This document shows positions 19,425-29,300 of a DNA stretch of 64,000 nt, one piece after another. The number at the start of each line of letters is the position of its first letter. Position 1 is the first letter of the stretch. This DNA is from Pseudomonas parafulva. Its GTDB lineage: Bacteria > Pseudomonadota > Gammaproteobacteria > Pseudomonadales > Pseudomonadaceae. Location of the stretch: NCBI RefSeq assembly GCF_002021815.1, contig NZ_CP019952.1, positions 1,581,001 to 1,645,000 of the forward strand, given 5' to 3'. The notes beneath the pieces are model-generated. The model was given only the letters and a program-made list of their open reading frames with translations, ran no database searches and was not told where the DNA came from. A program made the translations under genes and the position numbers.

Positions 19425-22034
19425 ATGGGCAAATCGCTGGTCATTGTGGAATCCCCGGCCAAGGCCAAGACCATCAACAAGTACCTGGGCAACCAGTACG
19501 TGGTGAAGTCGAGTATCGGCCATATCCGAGACCTTCCCACCAGCGGTTCGGCGAGCGCGAGCAAAGAGCCGGCCGCCAAGCGTGGCAAGGCGGCGGGTGA
19601 GGCACCGGCCCTTTCGCCCAAGGAAAAGGCGCGCCGCCAATTGGTTGCACGCATGGGCGTCGACCCGGACCAGGGCTGGAAAGCCAAGTACGAGATCCTT
19701 CCTGGCAAGGAAAAGGTGATCGACGAGCTGCGCCGCCTGGCCAAGGATGCCGACACCATCTACCTCGCGACCGACTTGGACCGCGAAGGGGAGGCAATCG
19801 CCTGGCACCTGCGTGAGGCCATCGGTGGCGACGATACCCGCTACAAGCGCGTGGTGTTCAACGAAATCACCAAGAAGGCCATTCAGGAAGCGTTTTCGCA
19901 GCCTGGTGAGCTCGACATTGATCGGGTCAACGCGCAGCAGGCGCGTCGTTTTCTCGACCGTGTGGTGGGCTACATGGTGTCCCCGCTGCTGTGGTCCAAG
20001 ATTGCCCGCGGCCTGTCGGCCGGGCGGGTGCAGTCGGTAGCCGTCAAGCTGGTGGTCGAGCGTGAACGCGAGATTCGCGCCTTCATTCCTCAGGAATACT
20101 GGGAAATCCATGCCGATCTCGGCACCGCCAAGAACGCCAAGGTTCGCTTCGAAGTCGCCCGTGAAAATGGCGAGGCCTTCAAGCCGCTGAACGAAACCCA
20201 GGCCATGGCCGCGCTGGAGAAGCTCAAGGCATCGAGCTACAGCGTCGTCAAGCGTGAAGACCGCCCGACTAGCAGCAAGCCATCGGCGCCCTTCATCACC
20301 TCGACCCTGCAACAGGCAGCGAGCAATCGCCTGGGGTTCGGCGTGAAGAAAACCATGATGATGGCCCAGCGTCTGTACGAAGCGGGTTACATCACCTACA
20401 TGCGTACCGATTCGACCAACTTGTCGAGCGATGCGCTGGAAATGGCGCGCAGCTACATCGAGCGCGAATTCGGCAAGCAGTACCTGCCCGAAACGCCGCA
20501 GGTGTACGGCAGCAAGGAAGGGGCCCAGGAGGCGCACGAAGCCATCCGGCCGTCGGACGTGAGCACCCACCCGACCAAGCTCAGCGGTATGGAGCGCGAT
20601 GCCGAGCGGTTGTACGAGCTGATCTGGCGTCAGTTCCTGGCCTGCCAGATGCCGCCGGCCCAGTACCTGTCCACCAGCGTGACCGTGGCAGCGGGCAGCT
20701 TCGAGCTGCGTGCCAAGGGCCGCATCCTGAAGTTCGACGGTTACACCCGCGTGTTGCCGCAGCAGAGCAAGCCTGGCGAAGACGACGTGCTGCCTGAGAT
20801 GGTGCAGGGTGAAGCGCTCAAGCTGATGCAGCTTGACCCTAGCCAGCACTTCACCAAGCCGCCTGCCCGGTTCACCGAGGCCAGCCTGGTCAAGGAAATG
20901 GAAAAACGCGGCATTGGCCGACCATCGACCTACGCGGCGATCATCTCGACCATTCAGGACCGTGGCTATGTAACGTTGCACAACCGTCGCTTCTATTCGG
21001 AAAAGATGGGCGACATCGTGACCGAGCGGCTCTCCGAGAGTTTCTCCAATTTGATGGACTACGGTTTCACCGCCGGCATGGAGGAAAACCTCGACGACGT
21101 CGCCCACGGCGAGCGCGACTGGAAGAACGTGCTGGACGAGTTCTACGGCGACTTCAGCAAGAAATTGCAGACGGCCGAATCCAGCGAACACGGCATGCGT
21201 GCCAATCAGCCGACGATGACCAACATTCCTTGCAAGGAGTGCGGTCGCCCGATGATGATTCGTACAGCGTCCACGGGCGTGTTCCTGGGCTGCTCCGGTT
21301 ACAGCCTGCCACCTAAAGAGCGCTGCAAGTCCACGGTCAACCTCGTGCCTGGTGACGAGATCGCTGCTGACGATGAGGGCGAATCGGAGTCGCGCGTGCT
21401 GCTTGGCAAGCACCGCTGCCCAGTTTGCGCAACGGCGATGGACGCTTACCTGCTCGATGAAAAGCACAAGCTGCACATTTGCGGGAACAACCCTGATTGC
21501 CCGGGTTACGAGATCGAAGAGGGCAGCTATCGCATCAAGGGCTACGAAGGCCCAAGCCTTGAGTGCGACAAGTGCGGCAGCGAAATGCAGCTCAAGACCG
21601 GACGCTTCGGCAAGTTCTTCGGGTGCACCAACCCTGCGTGCAAGAACACCCGCAAGCTGCTCAAAAGCGGTGAAGCGGCGCCGCCGAAGATGGACAAAGT
21701 CGACATGCCCGAGCTTAAGTGCGAGAAGGTGGACGACACCTATGTGCTGCGCGATGGTGCTTCGGGGCTGTTCCTGGCTGCCAGCCAGTTCCCGAAGAAC
21801 CGCGAAACACGTGCGCCCCTGGTGTGCGAGATTGTCCCGCACAAACATGAAATCGATCCCAAGTACCATTTCTTGTGCGAAGCGCCGCAGAAAGACCCCG
21901 AGGGTCGACCAACCGTAATTCGCTACAGTCGCAAGACCAAGGAGCAGTACGTCCAGTCGGAAGTGGACGGCAAGCCCACGGGTTGGAAAGCGTTTTACGA
22001 TGGCAAGGCCTGGAAAGTCGAAGACAAGCGCTGA
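19425..22034 (+). CDS. topA: DNA topoisomerase I
   Basis: This 869-residue type IA topoisomerase relaxes negative supercoils. It shows the Toprim domain at the N-terminus ([18 protein letters not shown]; acidic [15 protein letters not shown] near 125), the catalytic Tyr325 in [14 protein letters not shown], and three C-terminal zinc-ribbon repeats with paired cysteines (CKECG...[14 protein letters not shown]...[24 protein letters not shown]...[11 protein letters not shown]). A basic C-terminal tail follows. An insert of about 50 residues rich in A, K and S after residue 40 is usual for pseudomonads. The gene has its own promoter and a very strong terminator. Confidence 0.97.
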   Translation: MGKSLVIVESPAKAKTINKYLGNQYVVKSSIGHIRDLPTSGSASASKEPAAKRGKAAGEAPALSPKEKARRQLVARMGVDPDQGWKAKYEILPGKEKVIDELRRLAKDADTIYLATDLDREGEAIAWHLREAIGGDDTRYKRVVFNEITKKAIQEAFSQPGELDIDRVNAQQARRFLDRVVGYMVSPLLWSKIARGLSAGRVQSVAVKLVVEREREIRAFIPQEYWEIHADLGTAKNAKVRFEVARENGEAFKPLNETQAMAALEKLKASSYSVVKREDRPTSSKPSAPFITSTLQQAASNRLGFGVKKTMMMAQRLYEAGYITYMRTDSTNLSSDALEMARSYIEREFGKQYLPETPQVYGSKEGAQEAHEAIRPSDVSTHPTKLSGMERDAERLYELIWRQFLACQMPPAQYLSTSVTVAAGSFELRAKGRILKFDGYTRVLPQQSKPGEDDVLPEMVQGEALKLMQLDPSQHFTKPPARFTEASLVKEMEKRGIGRPSTYAAIISTIQDRGYVTLHNRRFYSEKMGDIVTERLSESFSNLMDYGFTAGMEENLDDVAHGERDWKNVLDEFYGDFSKKLQTAESSEHGMRANQPTMTNIPCKECGRPMMIRTASTGVFLGCSGYSLPPKERCKSTVNLVPGDEIAADDEGESESRVLLGKHRCPVCATAMDAYLLDEKHKLHICGNNPDCPGYEIEEGSYRIKGYEGPSLECDKCGSEMQLKTGRFGKFFGCTNPACKNTRKLLKSGEAAPPKMDKVDMPELKCEKVDDTYVLRDGASGLFLAASQFPKNRETRAPLVCEIVPHKHEIDPKYHFLCEAPQKDPEGRPTVIRYSRKTKEQYVQSEVDGKPTGWKAFYDGKAWKVEDKR

Positions 22035-22052
22035 GTTCCAGCGTCCAGGGAT

Positions 22053-22118
22053 GGGGCCGTGCTGCGGTCTTTCGTGAGCTGATATCACGAAAGGCCGCAG
22101 CACGGCCCCTTTCATTTA
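22053..22118 (+). terminator. long-stem terminator of topA
   Basis: GGGGCCGTGCTGCGG and CTTTCGTGA on the left pair with TCACGAAAG and CCGCAGCACGGCCCC on the right (stem about 24 bp between 22053 and 22109, one bulge, 7-base loop), followed by TTTCATTT. It is one of the strongest hairpins in the window. Confidence 0.9.
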
Positions 22119-22160
22119 TGATGCAGCAATCCGCTAAGCCACTTGATGGGAGGGCAGCAC

Positions 22161-22676
22161 ATGGCCCAGGAGCTCTATACCCGCACTAATCAAAAACTGT
22201 ACTTTGCCGGGCTGGCACTGGAATCGATGGCCAGGGCTGAACAGAGCCAGGCCATGAACGCCCAGGGGCTGGTGCAGGCTGAGCGGGAGTCGGCCTTGTT
22301 TCATCTGCATGGTGCCTTGCTTGGCCTATGTCACGAAATCAGTGGTTACTACCGCTTGCCTGCGCTGGCAAGCGTTGAGCAGGCTCTGGCGCAGGACGCC
22401 TTCAATGGCATCGCCATACCAGAAGTTGCCGAGCTCCTGGAGCTTGCCCGGCAACGGGAAACCTGGCTGGCGCAGATGCTGGCTGCCTATGCTGACTTGT
22501 TCCGAGCGCCTGTGATGCGCAAACCACCCAAGACTGACGTCACCCAGCCGTTGATCCAGGCGGTCAGCCTCGATGAGCAGGTGCCTGCGCCGCTGTCCCG
22601 TGCCGAGCTTGAGGCGTGGCGCAGCGATCTCAAGGCACTCGTCAGGCGTTTTCGCGATGCGTTGAGTGAGTGCTGA
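22161..22676 (+). CDS. DUF6586-type conserved protein between topA and sulA
   Basis: This 171-residue soluble, largely helical protein of unknown function belongs to a family conserved in Pseudomonas at this place beside topA and sulA-lexA. It is rich in Ala, Leu, Glu and Gln (YFAGLALESMARAEQSQAMNAQGLVQAERESALFH... in its first half) with no membrane segment or recognisable active site. The ATG at 22161 is chosen because GGGAGGG precedes it by 6-7 bases; ATGs at 22143 and 22146 are upstream. Nothing in the sequence says what it does. Confidence 0.8.
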   Translation: MAQELYTRTNQKLYFAGLALESMARAEQSQAMNAQGLVQAERESALFHLHGALLGLCHEISGYYRLPALASVEQALAQDAFNGIAIPEVAELLELARQRETWLAQMLAAYADLFRAPVMRKPPKTDVTQPLIQAVSLDEQVPAPLSRAELEAWRSDLKALVRRFRDALSEC

Positions 22677-22726
22677 CAGCGTCGAGCGCTGGTACAATGC
22701 TCGCCTTTCGTGGAGAACCGCCCTTT

Positions 22727-22960
22727 ATGTCTACGTCTTTTCTGGAAATTGTCGAGTTGCCTGATGGCCGCATCGAACTGCGTCGCGCCGAGGATGAAGG
22801 CTCACTGGTAACCCTGGATTTCTCAGAGGATGCCAAAGTATTCCTGCAGGGTCAGCACGTCGAGGTGGCCAAAGCCATGCTCAGCGTGGGTGTGCAGATG
22901 GCTGGACGGCTTGTGGATGGCGAGCTCGAACGTGACGAAGGGCCGCGCGTTCTGCACTGA
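22727..22960 (+). CDS. small conserved protein of unknown function
   Basis: This 77-residue acidic protein (FLEIVELPDGRIELRRAEDE..., ending in a segment with DGELERDEGPRVLH) has no signal sequence or membrane helix. It probably folds as a small alpha/beta domain. It lies 50 bases after the preceding gene on the same strand and has GGAGAA 10 bases before its ATG; a TACAAT at 22692-22697 might be its own -10 box. Homologues sit next to sulA-lexA in other pseudomonads, but no function is known to me. It is not obviously LexA-controlled. Confidence 0.8.
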   Translation: MSTSFLEIVELPDGRIELRRAEDEGSLVTLDFSEDAKVFLQGQHVEVAKAMLSVGVQMAGRLVDGELERDEGPRVLH

Positions 22961-23043
22961 AACGCGCAGTCGTGAGATGGCTGCCACCGGCCTGGCCGGT
23001 GTCGGCGGCAAACGTATCGAACAAATGAGTGTGGGAGTGTCGG

Positions 23044-23061
23044 AAAAGCGTTGCGCTTTTT
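23044..23061. terminator. short hairpin between convergent genes
   Basis: AAAAGCG (23044-23050) and CGCTTTT (23054-23060) flank a 3-base loop, giving A- and T-tracts on both sides. It could terminate the small plus-strand gene and, from the other strand, the sulA-lexA transcript. The stem is only 7 bp, so the call is tentative. Confidence 0.5.
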
Positions 23062-23130
23062 GGGCGTTCTTTACTCGTCATGGCGAGCATGGCCTGGAGC
23101 GGTCAGGCCGGTAGTACGAATGCCGCAGTG

Positions 23131-23607
23131 TCAGCCGAAACGAATGTTCAGGCTTTGCGCGTTACCTACGCTTGCCGCACGCAACAGCAGCTGACGTGCG
23201 TTGGCATTGATGCTCCCCAACCAGCTGACCACGGTATGGCTACGGCCCAGGCGCAAGGCTTCGCACGCCAACTGCAAGGGAAGCTGGTTGCCCCGCGGAT
23301 GAAGCAGCAGAATGCGTTCGCGGTTGAGCCCAGCCCTGCGCAGCCAGGCCTGTGTCAGGCTCGACGGTGGTGCAATGAGGGTCAACCAGCGTGTTTCGTC
23401 TTCTTCGCTGAGTTCGCGTAGCACAGGTGCCAGCAAGGTGTGACAGTGACTAGGGGCGCCGTGCAGTGACAATTCGCTGAACAGGTCGGGCATGTCGCTC
23501 TTGCGCGCCAGTTCGCTGGCCTTGAGGCCAGGCAGGACAGGCTGGGCGAGGAATGCTTCGAACAGCGGCAACTGGACTTGCTCGGTTGTATGGGTGAATG
23601 GCTGCAT
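23131..23607 (-). CDS. sulA: SOS-induced cell division inhibitor SulA
   Basis: This 158-residue SulA-type protein blocks FtsZ polymerisation during the SOS response. It has the family's RecA-like fold, with ETRWLTLIAPPSSLTQAWLRRAGLNRERILLLHP and a following ALRLGRSHTVVSWLG. Length is close to P. aeruginosa SulA (161). GGAGG stands just upstream of the ATG at 23607. It lies 13 bases after lexA, so both are expressed from the LexA-controlled promoter upstream of lexA. This lexA-sulA operon order is characteristic of Pseudomonas; in E. coli sulA is a separate unit. Confidence 0.92.
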   Translation of the reverse strand: MQPFTHTTEQVQLPLFEAFLAQPVLPGLKASELARKSDMPDLFSELSLHGAPSHCHTLLAPVLRELSEEDETRWLTLIAPPSSLTQAWLRRAGLNRERILLLHPRGNQLPLQLACEALRLGRSHTVVSWLGSINANARQLLLRAASVGNAQSLNIRFG

Positions 23608-23620
23608 GACGCCTCCTGAT

Positions 23621-24229
23621 TCAGCGGCGAATGACGCCGACGCTCAAGCCCTCGATCACCAGTTCCTGATCTTTCAGGTTGACTTCGATAGGGGCAAATT
23701 CCGGGTTTTCGGCCAGCAGCCAAACCTTGTTGCCTTCGCGCTTGAAGCGCTTGACGGTGACTTCGTCGCCGATGCGCGCCACGACGATCTGGCCGTTGCG
23801 GGCTTCGCGGCAGGTATGCACCGCCAATAGGTCGCCATCGAGGATACCGACGTTCTTCATGCTCATGCCGTGCACACGCAATAGATAGTCGGCCTGGGGG
23901 TGGAAGAAGGCTGGGTTGATGTTGCAGGATTGCTCGATATGTTGCTCGGCAAGGATCGGGGCGCCGGCAGCAACGCGGCCGATGATCGGGAGCCCGGCTT
24001 CTTCGGCCTTGGCTTCGAGGCCGGGAATGCGAATGCCTCGGGAGGCGCCTGGCGTCATCTCGATAGCGCCTTTACGGGCCAGCGCCTTGAGATGCTCTTC
24101 GGCGGCATTGGGTGACTTGAAGCCCAGCTCCTGGGCAATCTCGGCACGAGTCGGCGGAAAGCCGTTATCCTCGAGGCTGCGCTTGATGAAGGCGAGGATT
24201 TCGGCTTGGCGTGGCGTCAGTTTCAACAT
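23621..24229 (-). CDS. lexA: SOS repressor LexA
   Basis: This 202-residue repressor-protease has an N-terminal winged helix ([29 protein letters not shown]) that binds SOS boxes and a C-terminal S24 peptidase domain that self-cleaves when RecA is activated. The scissile bond is Ala88-Gly89 in RVAAGAP, the nucleophile is Ser123 in [10 protein letters not shown], and the base is Lys160 in EVTVKRF. Two LexA boxes lie 11-45 bases upstream, so the gene is autoregulated. sulA follows on the same transcript. Confidence 0.97.
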   Translation of the reverse strand: MLKLTPRQAEILAFIKRSLEDNGFPPTRAEIAQELGFKSPNAAEEHLKALARKGAIEMTPGASRGIRIPGLEAKAEEAGLPIIGRVAAGAPILAEQHIEQSCNINPAFFHPQADYLLRVHGMSMKNVGILDGDLLAVHTCREARNGQIVVARIGDEVTVKRFKREGNKVWLLAENPEFAPIEVNLKDQELVIEGLSVGVIRR

Positions 24230-24239
24230 GATCAGCGCT

Positions 24240-24255
24240 CTGTCTTTTTGTACAG
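24240..24255 (-). promoter_or_regulatory. LexA box 1 (proximal)
   Basis: CTGTCTTTTTGTACAG fits the gammaproteobacterial SOS box CTG-N10-CAG. It lies 11 bases before the lexA start codon, where bound LexA would block elongation or initiation. Confidence 0.85.
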
Positions 24256-24258
24256 TGC

Positions 24259-24274
24259 CTGGGATTATATACAG
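24259..24274 (-). promoter_or_regulatory. LexA box 2 covering the lexA -10
   Basis: CTGGGATTATATACAG (CTG-N10-CAG) contains, on the minus strand, the hexamer TATAAT (complement at 24264-24269). This is the likely -10 of lexA, with TTGCGG 16 bases upstream. Binding here would directly occlude RNA polymerase. The two boxes are 3 bases apart. Confidence 0.88.
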
Positions 24275-24390
24275 TATTCAGCTCGCCGCAAGCTCTCCCA
24301 CCGCCCAGGCCAGCTGATGGCCACGGATTACACCGCGTTCGCCGCCAAACGCCCTCGCATCGGTATGGTTGACCGGCCGGTCACGAACGC

Positions 24391-24434
24391 TTGACAGAAG
24401 GGGGGTTGAAACGTATGTTTCAAACACCTGTTTG
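24391..24434 (+). promoter_or_regulatory. psrA promoter with tandem PsrA operators
   Basis: TTGACA (24391-24396) and TATGTT (24414-24419), 17 bases apart, form a good sigma-70 promoter. Over its -10 lie two palindromes sharing one base: GAAAC-N4-GTTTC at 24408-24421 and CAAAC-N4-GTTTG at 24421-24434. Both match the published PsrA motif (C/G)AAAC-N2-4-GTTT(G/C), so PsrA should repress its own gene. Confidence 0.82.
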
Positions 24435-24458
24435 TATGGCGGAGTGCTTGGAGTAGTC

Positions 24459-25172
24459 ATGGCCCAATCGGAAACCGTTGAACGCATCCTCGATGCTGCC
24501 GAGCAGCTGTTCGCCGAGCGCGGGTTCGCCGAAACCTCGTTGCGGCTGATCACCAGTAAGGCCGGCGTTAACCTGGCGGCGGTGAATTACCACTTCGGTT
24601 CCAAGAAAGCGCTGATCCAGGCGGTCTTCTCTCGTTTCCTGGGGCCATTCTGCGCCAGCCTTGAGCGCGAGCTGGAGCGGCGCCAGGCCCGCCCCGAGCA
24701 CAAGCCTACCCTCGAAGAGTTACTGGAGATGCTGGTCGAGCAAGCCCTTGCCGTGCAGCCGCGCAGCAACAACGACTTGTCGATCTTCATGCGGCTGCTG
24801 GGCCTGGCGTTCAGCCAGAGCCAAGGCCATTTGCGCCGCTACCTCGAAGACATGTATGGCAAGGTGTTCCGCCGCTACATGTTGCTGGTCAACGAAGCCG
24901 CGCCACGCATTCCTCCGCTCGAATTGTTCTGGCGTGTGCATTTCATGCTCGGGGCTGCTGCGTTCAGCATGTCGGGCATCAAGGCGCTGCGAGCCATCGC
25001 CGAGACTGACTTTGGCATCAACACCTCCATCGAGCAGGTGATGCGCTTGATGGTGCCGTTCCTGGCTGCCGGCATGCGTGCCGATACCGGCGTCACCGAT
25101 GCGGCCATGGCCAGCGCCCAGTTGCGCCCGCGCAGCAAGACTGTCAGCGGTGCAGCCCCCGCCAAGGCATGA
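24459..25172 (+). CDS. psrA: TetR-family fatty-acid-responsive regulator PsrA
   Basis: This 237-residue TetR regulator has an N-terminal helix-turn-helix (ERILDAAEQLFAERGFAETSLRLITSKAGVNLAAVNYHFGSKKALIQA) that is nearly the PsrA signature, and a C-terminal all-helical ligand domain. In P. aeruginosa and P. putida PsrA activates rpoS and represses fadBA and itself until long-chain acyl ligands release it. The start at 24459 follows GGAG and places the helix-turn-helix at the usual distance; an in-frame ATG at 24369 precedes the promoter and is rejected. The position between lexA and nagZ is also the one seen in P. aeruginosa. The C-terminal tail (LRPRSKTVSGAAPAKA) looks unstructured. Confidence 0.94.
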   Translation: MAQSETVERILDAAEQLFAERGFAETSLRLITSKAGVNLAAVNYHFGSKKALIQAVFSRFLGPFCASLERELERRQARPEHKPTLEELLEMLVEQALAVQPRSNNDLSIFMRLLGLAFSQSQGHLRRYLEDMYGKVFRRYMLLVNEAAPRIPPLELFWRVHFMLGAAAFSMSGIKALRAIAETDFGINTSIEQVMRLMVPFLAAGMRADTGVTDAAMASAQLRPRSKTVSGAAPAKA

Positions 25173-25229
25173 ACTCGCCAGTCGCCAGCCCTAAGCGGGC
25201 TTTCCCCTGTCTCTATTGAAGGATTTCTC

Positions 25230-26240
25230 ATGACCGCCAGCCTGCAAGGCTCCTTGATGGTGGATATCGCCGGTACTTGGCTGACCGCCGAAGACCGGCA
25301 GCTGTTGCGCCAGCCCGAAGTGGGGGGGGTGATCATCTTCGCCCGCAACGTCGACAGCCCGCGCCAGGTGCGTGCGTTGTGCGCGTCCATTCGTGCGCTG
25401 CGCCCGGACCTGATCCTGGCCGTCGACCAGGAGGGCGGTCGGGTACAGCGTCTGCGCCAGGGGTTCGTGCGCCTGCCGGCGATGCGTGCCCTGGCCGACA
25501 CTGCCAATGCCGAGTACCTAGCCGAGCAATGTGGCTGGTTGATGGCGACCGAAGTCCTTGCCGTTGGCCTGGACCTGAGCTTCGCTCCGGTGCTGGACTT
25601 GGATCACCAGCGCAGCGCGGTGGTGGGCAGCCGCGCCTTCGAAGGTGATCCGCTGCGGGCTACGCAATTGGCCGGCGCGTTCATCCGCGGCATGAACGCG
25701 GCAGGCATGGCTGCCTGTGGCAAACATTTCCCAGGCCATGGTTGGGCAGAAGCCGATTCCCACGTGGCGATACCCACTGACGAGCGTAGCCTGGAGCAAC
25801 TGCGTGGGGCAGACCTGGTGCCGTTCAGCCGCCTGAGCGGTCAACTGGCGGCAGTGATGCCTGCCCATGTGATCTACCCGCAGGTCGACAACCGTCCGGC
25901 AGGCTTTTCCCGCCGGTGGCTGCAAGATATTTTGCGCGGCGAGCTAGGTTTCGACGGGGTCATCTTCAGTGACGACCTGTCCATGGCCGGTGCTCATGTG
26001 GTCGGTGATGCGGCCAGCCGCATCGAGGCCGCGTTCAGTGCCGGGTGCGACATGGGGCTGGTTTGCAACGACCGTGCTGCGGCCGAACTGGCGCTGGGTG
26101 CTGCTCAGCGTATGCGGGTCACGCCGTCACCTCGGATCGCCAGCATGCGCGGCCAAGGCACCGCCTGCACCGATTATCGCCAGCATCCGCGTTGGCTGCA
26201 GGCGCTGTGTGCGCTCAAGGACGCGCAGTTGATCGACTAG
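25230..26240 (+). CDS. nagZ: beta-N-acetylhexosaminidase NagZ
   Basis: This 336-residue glycoside hydrolase family 3 enzyme removes N-acetylglucosamine from anhydro-muropeptides in the cytoplasm during peptidoglycan recycling. The catalytic loop GKHFPGHGWAEADSH near residue 165 contains the family's His dyad; the nucleophile Asp is in DGVIFSDDLSMAGA near 245. The start follows AAGGA at proper distance. Muropeptide products of NagZ can induce AmpC beta-lactamase in bacteria with AmpR. It shares a substrate route with slt, encoded 13 kb away. It is convergent with the helicase gene, with a long hairpin between them. Confidence 0.95.
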   Translation: MTASLQGSLMVDIAGTWLTAEDRQLLRQPEVGGVIIFARNVDSPRQVRALCASIRALRPDLILAVDQEGGRVQRLRQGFVRLPAMRALADTANAEYLAEQCGWLMATEVLAVGLDLSFAPVLDLDHQRSAVVGSRAFEGDPLRATQLAGAFIRGMNAAGMAACGKHFPGHGWAEADSHVAIPTDERSLEQLRGADLVPFSRLSGQLAAVMPAHVIYPQVDNRPAGFSRRWLQDILRGELGFDGVIFSDDLSMAGAHVVGDAASRIEAAFSAGCDMGLVCNDRAAAELALGAAQRMRVTPSPRIASMRGQGTACTDYRQHPRWLQALCALKDAQLID

Positions 26241-26253
26241 CCGCTCATCGTCC

Positions 26254-26306
26254 AGCAGTCTGTCGGAACGCGTATACCCAGCGGGTACGCGTTCCGACAG
26301 CTGCTA
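26254..26306. terminator. long hairpin between nagZ and helicase gene
   Basis: CTGTCGGAACGCGTA on the left (from 26260) pairs with TACGCGTTCCGACAG on the right (to 26300), with TACCC/GGGTA pairing inside and AGCAG/CTGCT outside, for a stem over 20 bp. It overlaps the stop codon of the minus-strand helicase. No T-tract is present, so it may act as an mRNA 3'-end stabiliser or a weak bidirectional terminator. Confidence 0.55.
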
Positions 26307-29300
26307 CCGACCGCGCTTGCCCGGCAACGGCGCAAACAGCGCCTCTATTTCCTCGTCCCCCAGTCGCCATTGCCCGGCCTTGCCACCGTCTAGCAGGCTG
26401 GCAGCCAGCGCTGCTTTTTCCTGCTGCAACAGCTGAATCTTTTCCTCCACCGTGCCGCGGGTGATCAGCTTGAACACGAACACGGGCTTGTCCTGGCCAA
26501 TGCGGTAGGCCCGGTCGGTCGCCTGGTTTTCGCTGGCCGGGTTCCACCACGGGTCGTAATGGATGACGGTGTCGGCTGCTGTCAGGTTCAATCCCACCCC
26601 GCCTGCCTTGAGGCTGATCAGAAAGACCTGGCTGTCCCCCTCCTGGAACTGCTGGACAGGGGTGCGGCGGTCGCGAGTGTCGCCGGTCAACAGGCTGTAA
26701 CGGATGCTGCGCTTTTTCAGTTCCTGCTCGATCAACGCCAGCATCGAGGTGAACTGGGAGAACAGCAGCACGCGGCGGCCTTCGCCCATCAGCTCTTCGA
26801 GCATCTCCAGCAGCGCGCCCAGCTTGCCCTTGTCGCTCTGGTTGCCCTTGATGTCCACGCCCTTGACCAGGCGCAAGTCGCAACACACCTGGCGCAGCTT
26901 GAGCAGTGCATCGAGGATGACGATCTGGCTGCGTGCGGCACCGTTGCGGGCTACCTCGTCGCGAACCTTCTTGTCCATCGCCACCCGCACGGCCTCGTAG
27001 GTGTCCCGCTGTGCGTCACTCAGTTCGACCCAGTGCACCAGCTCTGTTTTGGCTGGCAGCTCGGTGGCGACTTGCTCTTTTGTGCGGCGCAGCAGGAAGG
27101 GGCGAATGCGCGTGATCAGGTGGGTCAGGCGCTCGGTATTGCCCTGGCGCTCGATAGGCGTGCGGTAGTCCTGATTGAAGCGCTTGAGGTCACCCAGCCA
27201 GCCGGGCATCAGGAAGTGGAAGATCGACCACAGCTCGCCGAGATTGTTTTCCATCGGTGTACCGGTCAGGCACAGGCGCTGGGTAGCCTGCAGTTGGCAC
27301 ACGGCCATGGCTGCCTTGCTGGTGCTGCTCTTGATGTTCTGCGCCTCGTCGAGCAACAGCAGGTGCCATGGCTGTGCACGCAAATGCGCAAGATCGCGGG
27401 GTACCAGTGCATAGGTGGTCAGGATGAGGTCGTAATCGTGCAGGCGGGCGAAATGCTTGCTGCGGGCTGGCCCGTGCAGGGCCAGCACCCGAAGGCCGGG
27501 TGCGAAGCGCTGCGCCTCGTCCAGCCAGTTGGGTATCAGGCTGGTCGGCATGACAGCCAGTGCTGGCGCGCCTAAACGGCCCGCTTCTTTTTCCAGCAGC
27601 ACATGGGCCAGGGCCTGCAAGGTCTTGCCCAGGCCCATGTCATCCCCAAGGATGCCACCGGTGCCCATTTCCCGCAGTGCTTGCAGCCAGTTGAGCCCTT
27701 GCTGCTGGTAGCCGCGCAGGTTGGCTTGCAAGCCGGCAGGGGGGGCGACCTGCAGATCCCTGGCATCGCGCAGGCGGCGACCCAGGTCGCGCACATGCTC
27801 ACCGCCTTCCCAATGCAGGGGCAGCGCTTCGATCCCGTTCAGGCGCGCAGCGTCTGCTCGGCTCATGCGCAGTGCCGTCCCGGCCTCAGGTTCGCTCAGG
27901 TAGAGCTCGCCCAAGGTCGCCATCACGGCCTTGACCCGGCCATAAGGCAGAGCTACGCGCAGGGCAGGGGCATCGATCCGGCCGCGGTTGAGATCGATCA
28001 GCAGGTGCTCCTCGTCGTTGCGCTTGGCCAGTTCGCTCGGGCGTAGCAGCTCAGGGCTGTTGCGCAACAGTTGCAGGACGATGGGCAGCAGGCTGTGCCG
28101 CTGCCCTTCGACAACGATACCCAACTTAAGGTCGAACCATTCATGGCCGGGCGTTTCATCGACCGTGGCGTACCAGTCTTCTACCTCCTGCAAGTCGAAC
28201 GCGAAGTCGCGGTTGACGTCCACCTGCCAGCCCGCTTCACGCAGCTGGGGCAGGTTGGTGCGCACGAATTGCAGCCAGGCCTCGTCGTCGGGAAGCAGGA
28301 ACATTTCGCCGGCGCTGTCGGGCAGTGCCTTGCTCTGCCGGGTCGCGACCTTGAACCCCATGTCACGCAGGACATTGCGCAGGGCTTGCTCAGCCTTGGG
28401 CTGGCGGCTGATGCGCTGGCTCACGCTGCCCACCAGGCGCGTCAGCGGCTTGTCGGTATTGCCGCTGGCCGACAGGCCGTCGTAGTCGAACGACAGCGCG
28501 GCGCGGTGCTGCGTCTGGCGCTGCATGCGACCGGTCTTGGGCATGTAGGCGGTGAACTCCAGGCTCCCAAGTACCAGGTGCGCGGAGGGCTGGATGTCAT
28601 CGACGTGTTGCTCCTGGACCTCGGTCGGCGTCGGCACGGCATGGCTCAAGGCGTTGAGCTTGTGGCTGAGCGGCACGACCAGGTGCTCCGGCACCTCGGG
28701 TGCGAGGGTCAGTTGCATCGCAACGTGGGAGTTGAGCCCATGTTCCAGGACACCGATCTCATGGGTGACCAGGTCCAGGTAGTACAGCGGAAGCAATGGG
28801 ATGACGCAGTTGGATTCATCTTCGCCGGTGAACCACAAGCCACGGTATGCACCGTTGTCTAGGCGCACCCAGCGAAACTCGCCCTGGCGCACCGGCCCAG
28901 GCCGCAGTTGTGGCTGAGTGTCTAGCAGGTACAGCCGGCCCGTGTCGATAATGCGCTGGAGCAACTCGCCGCCTTCGGCCCCTGTCAACCTGTAGCCCCG
29001 CTCTTGGCCGCCCCCCTGGTTGAGCGAGGAGAGCAGACGCAGGATGCGCGCGTCTTCTTCGGTCACGAATTTTGGCCGGTCATATAGGAAGTCGTAGACC
29101 GATTGCACCCGGCTGAAGCGAATGCCGTCTTCTGTTTCGGTGCCCTTGCGCACGACCACCGAGCAACTGGCATCGTCCTGGAGGTTCAGGTTGTAGCAGA
29201 CCGAGCGCCCACGCTTGTCCTTGCCAGGTTCGGCCGGTGCGGGCGCTTGTTCGAGGTTGCTGAGCCAATGCTGGAGCTCGGCTGACATCTGCGCAGAGGT

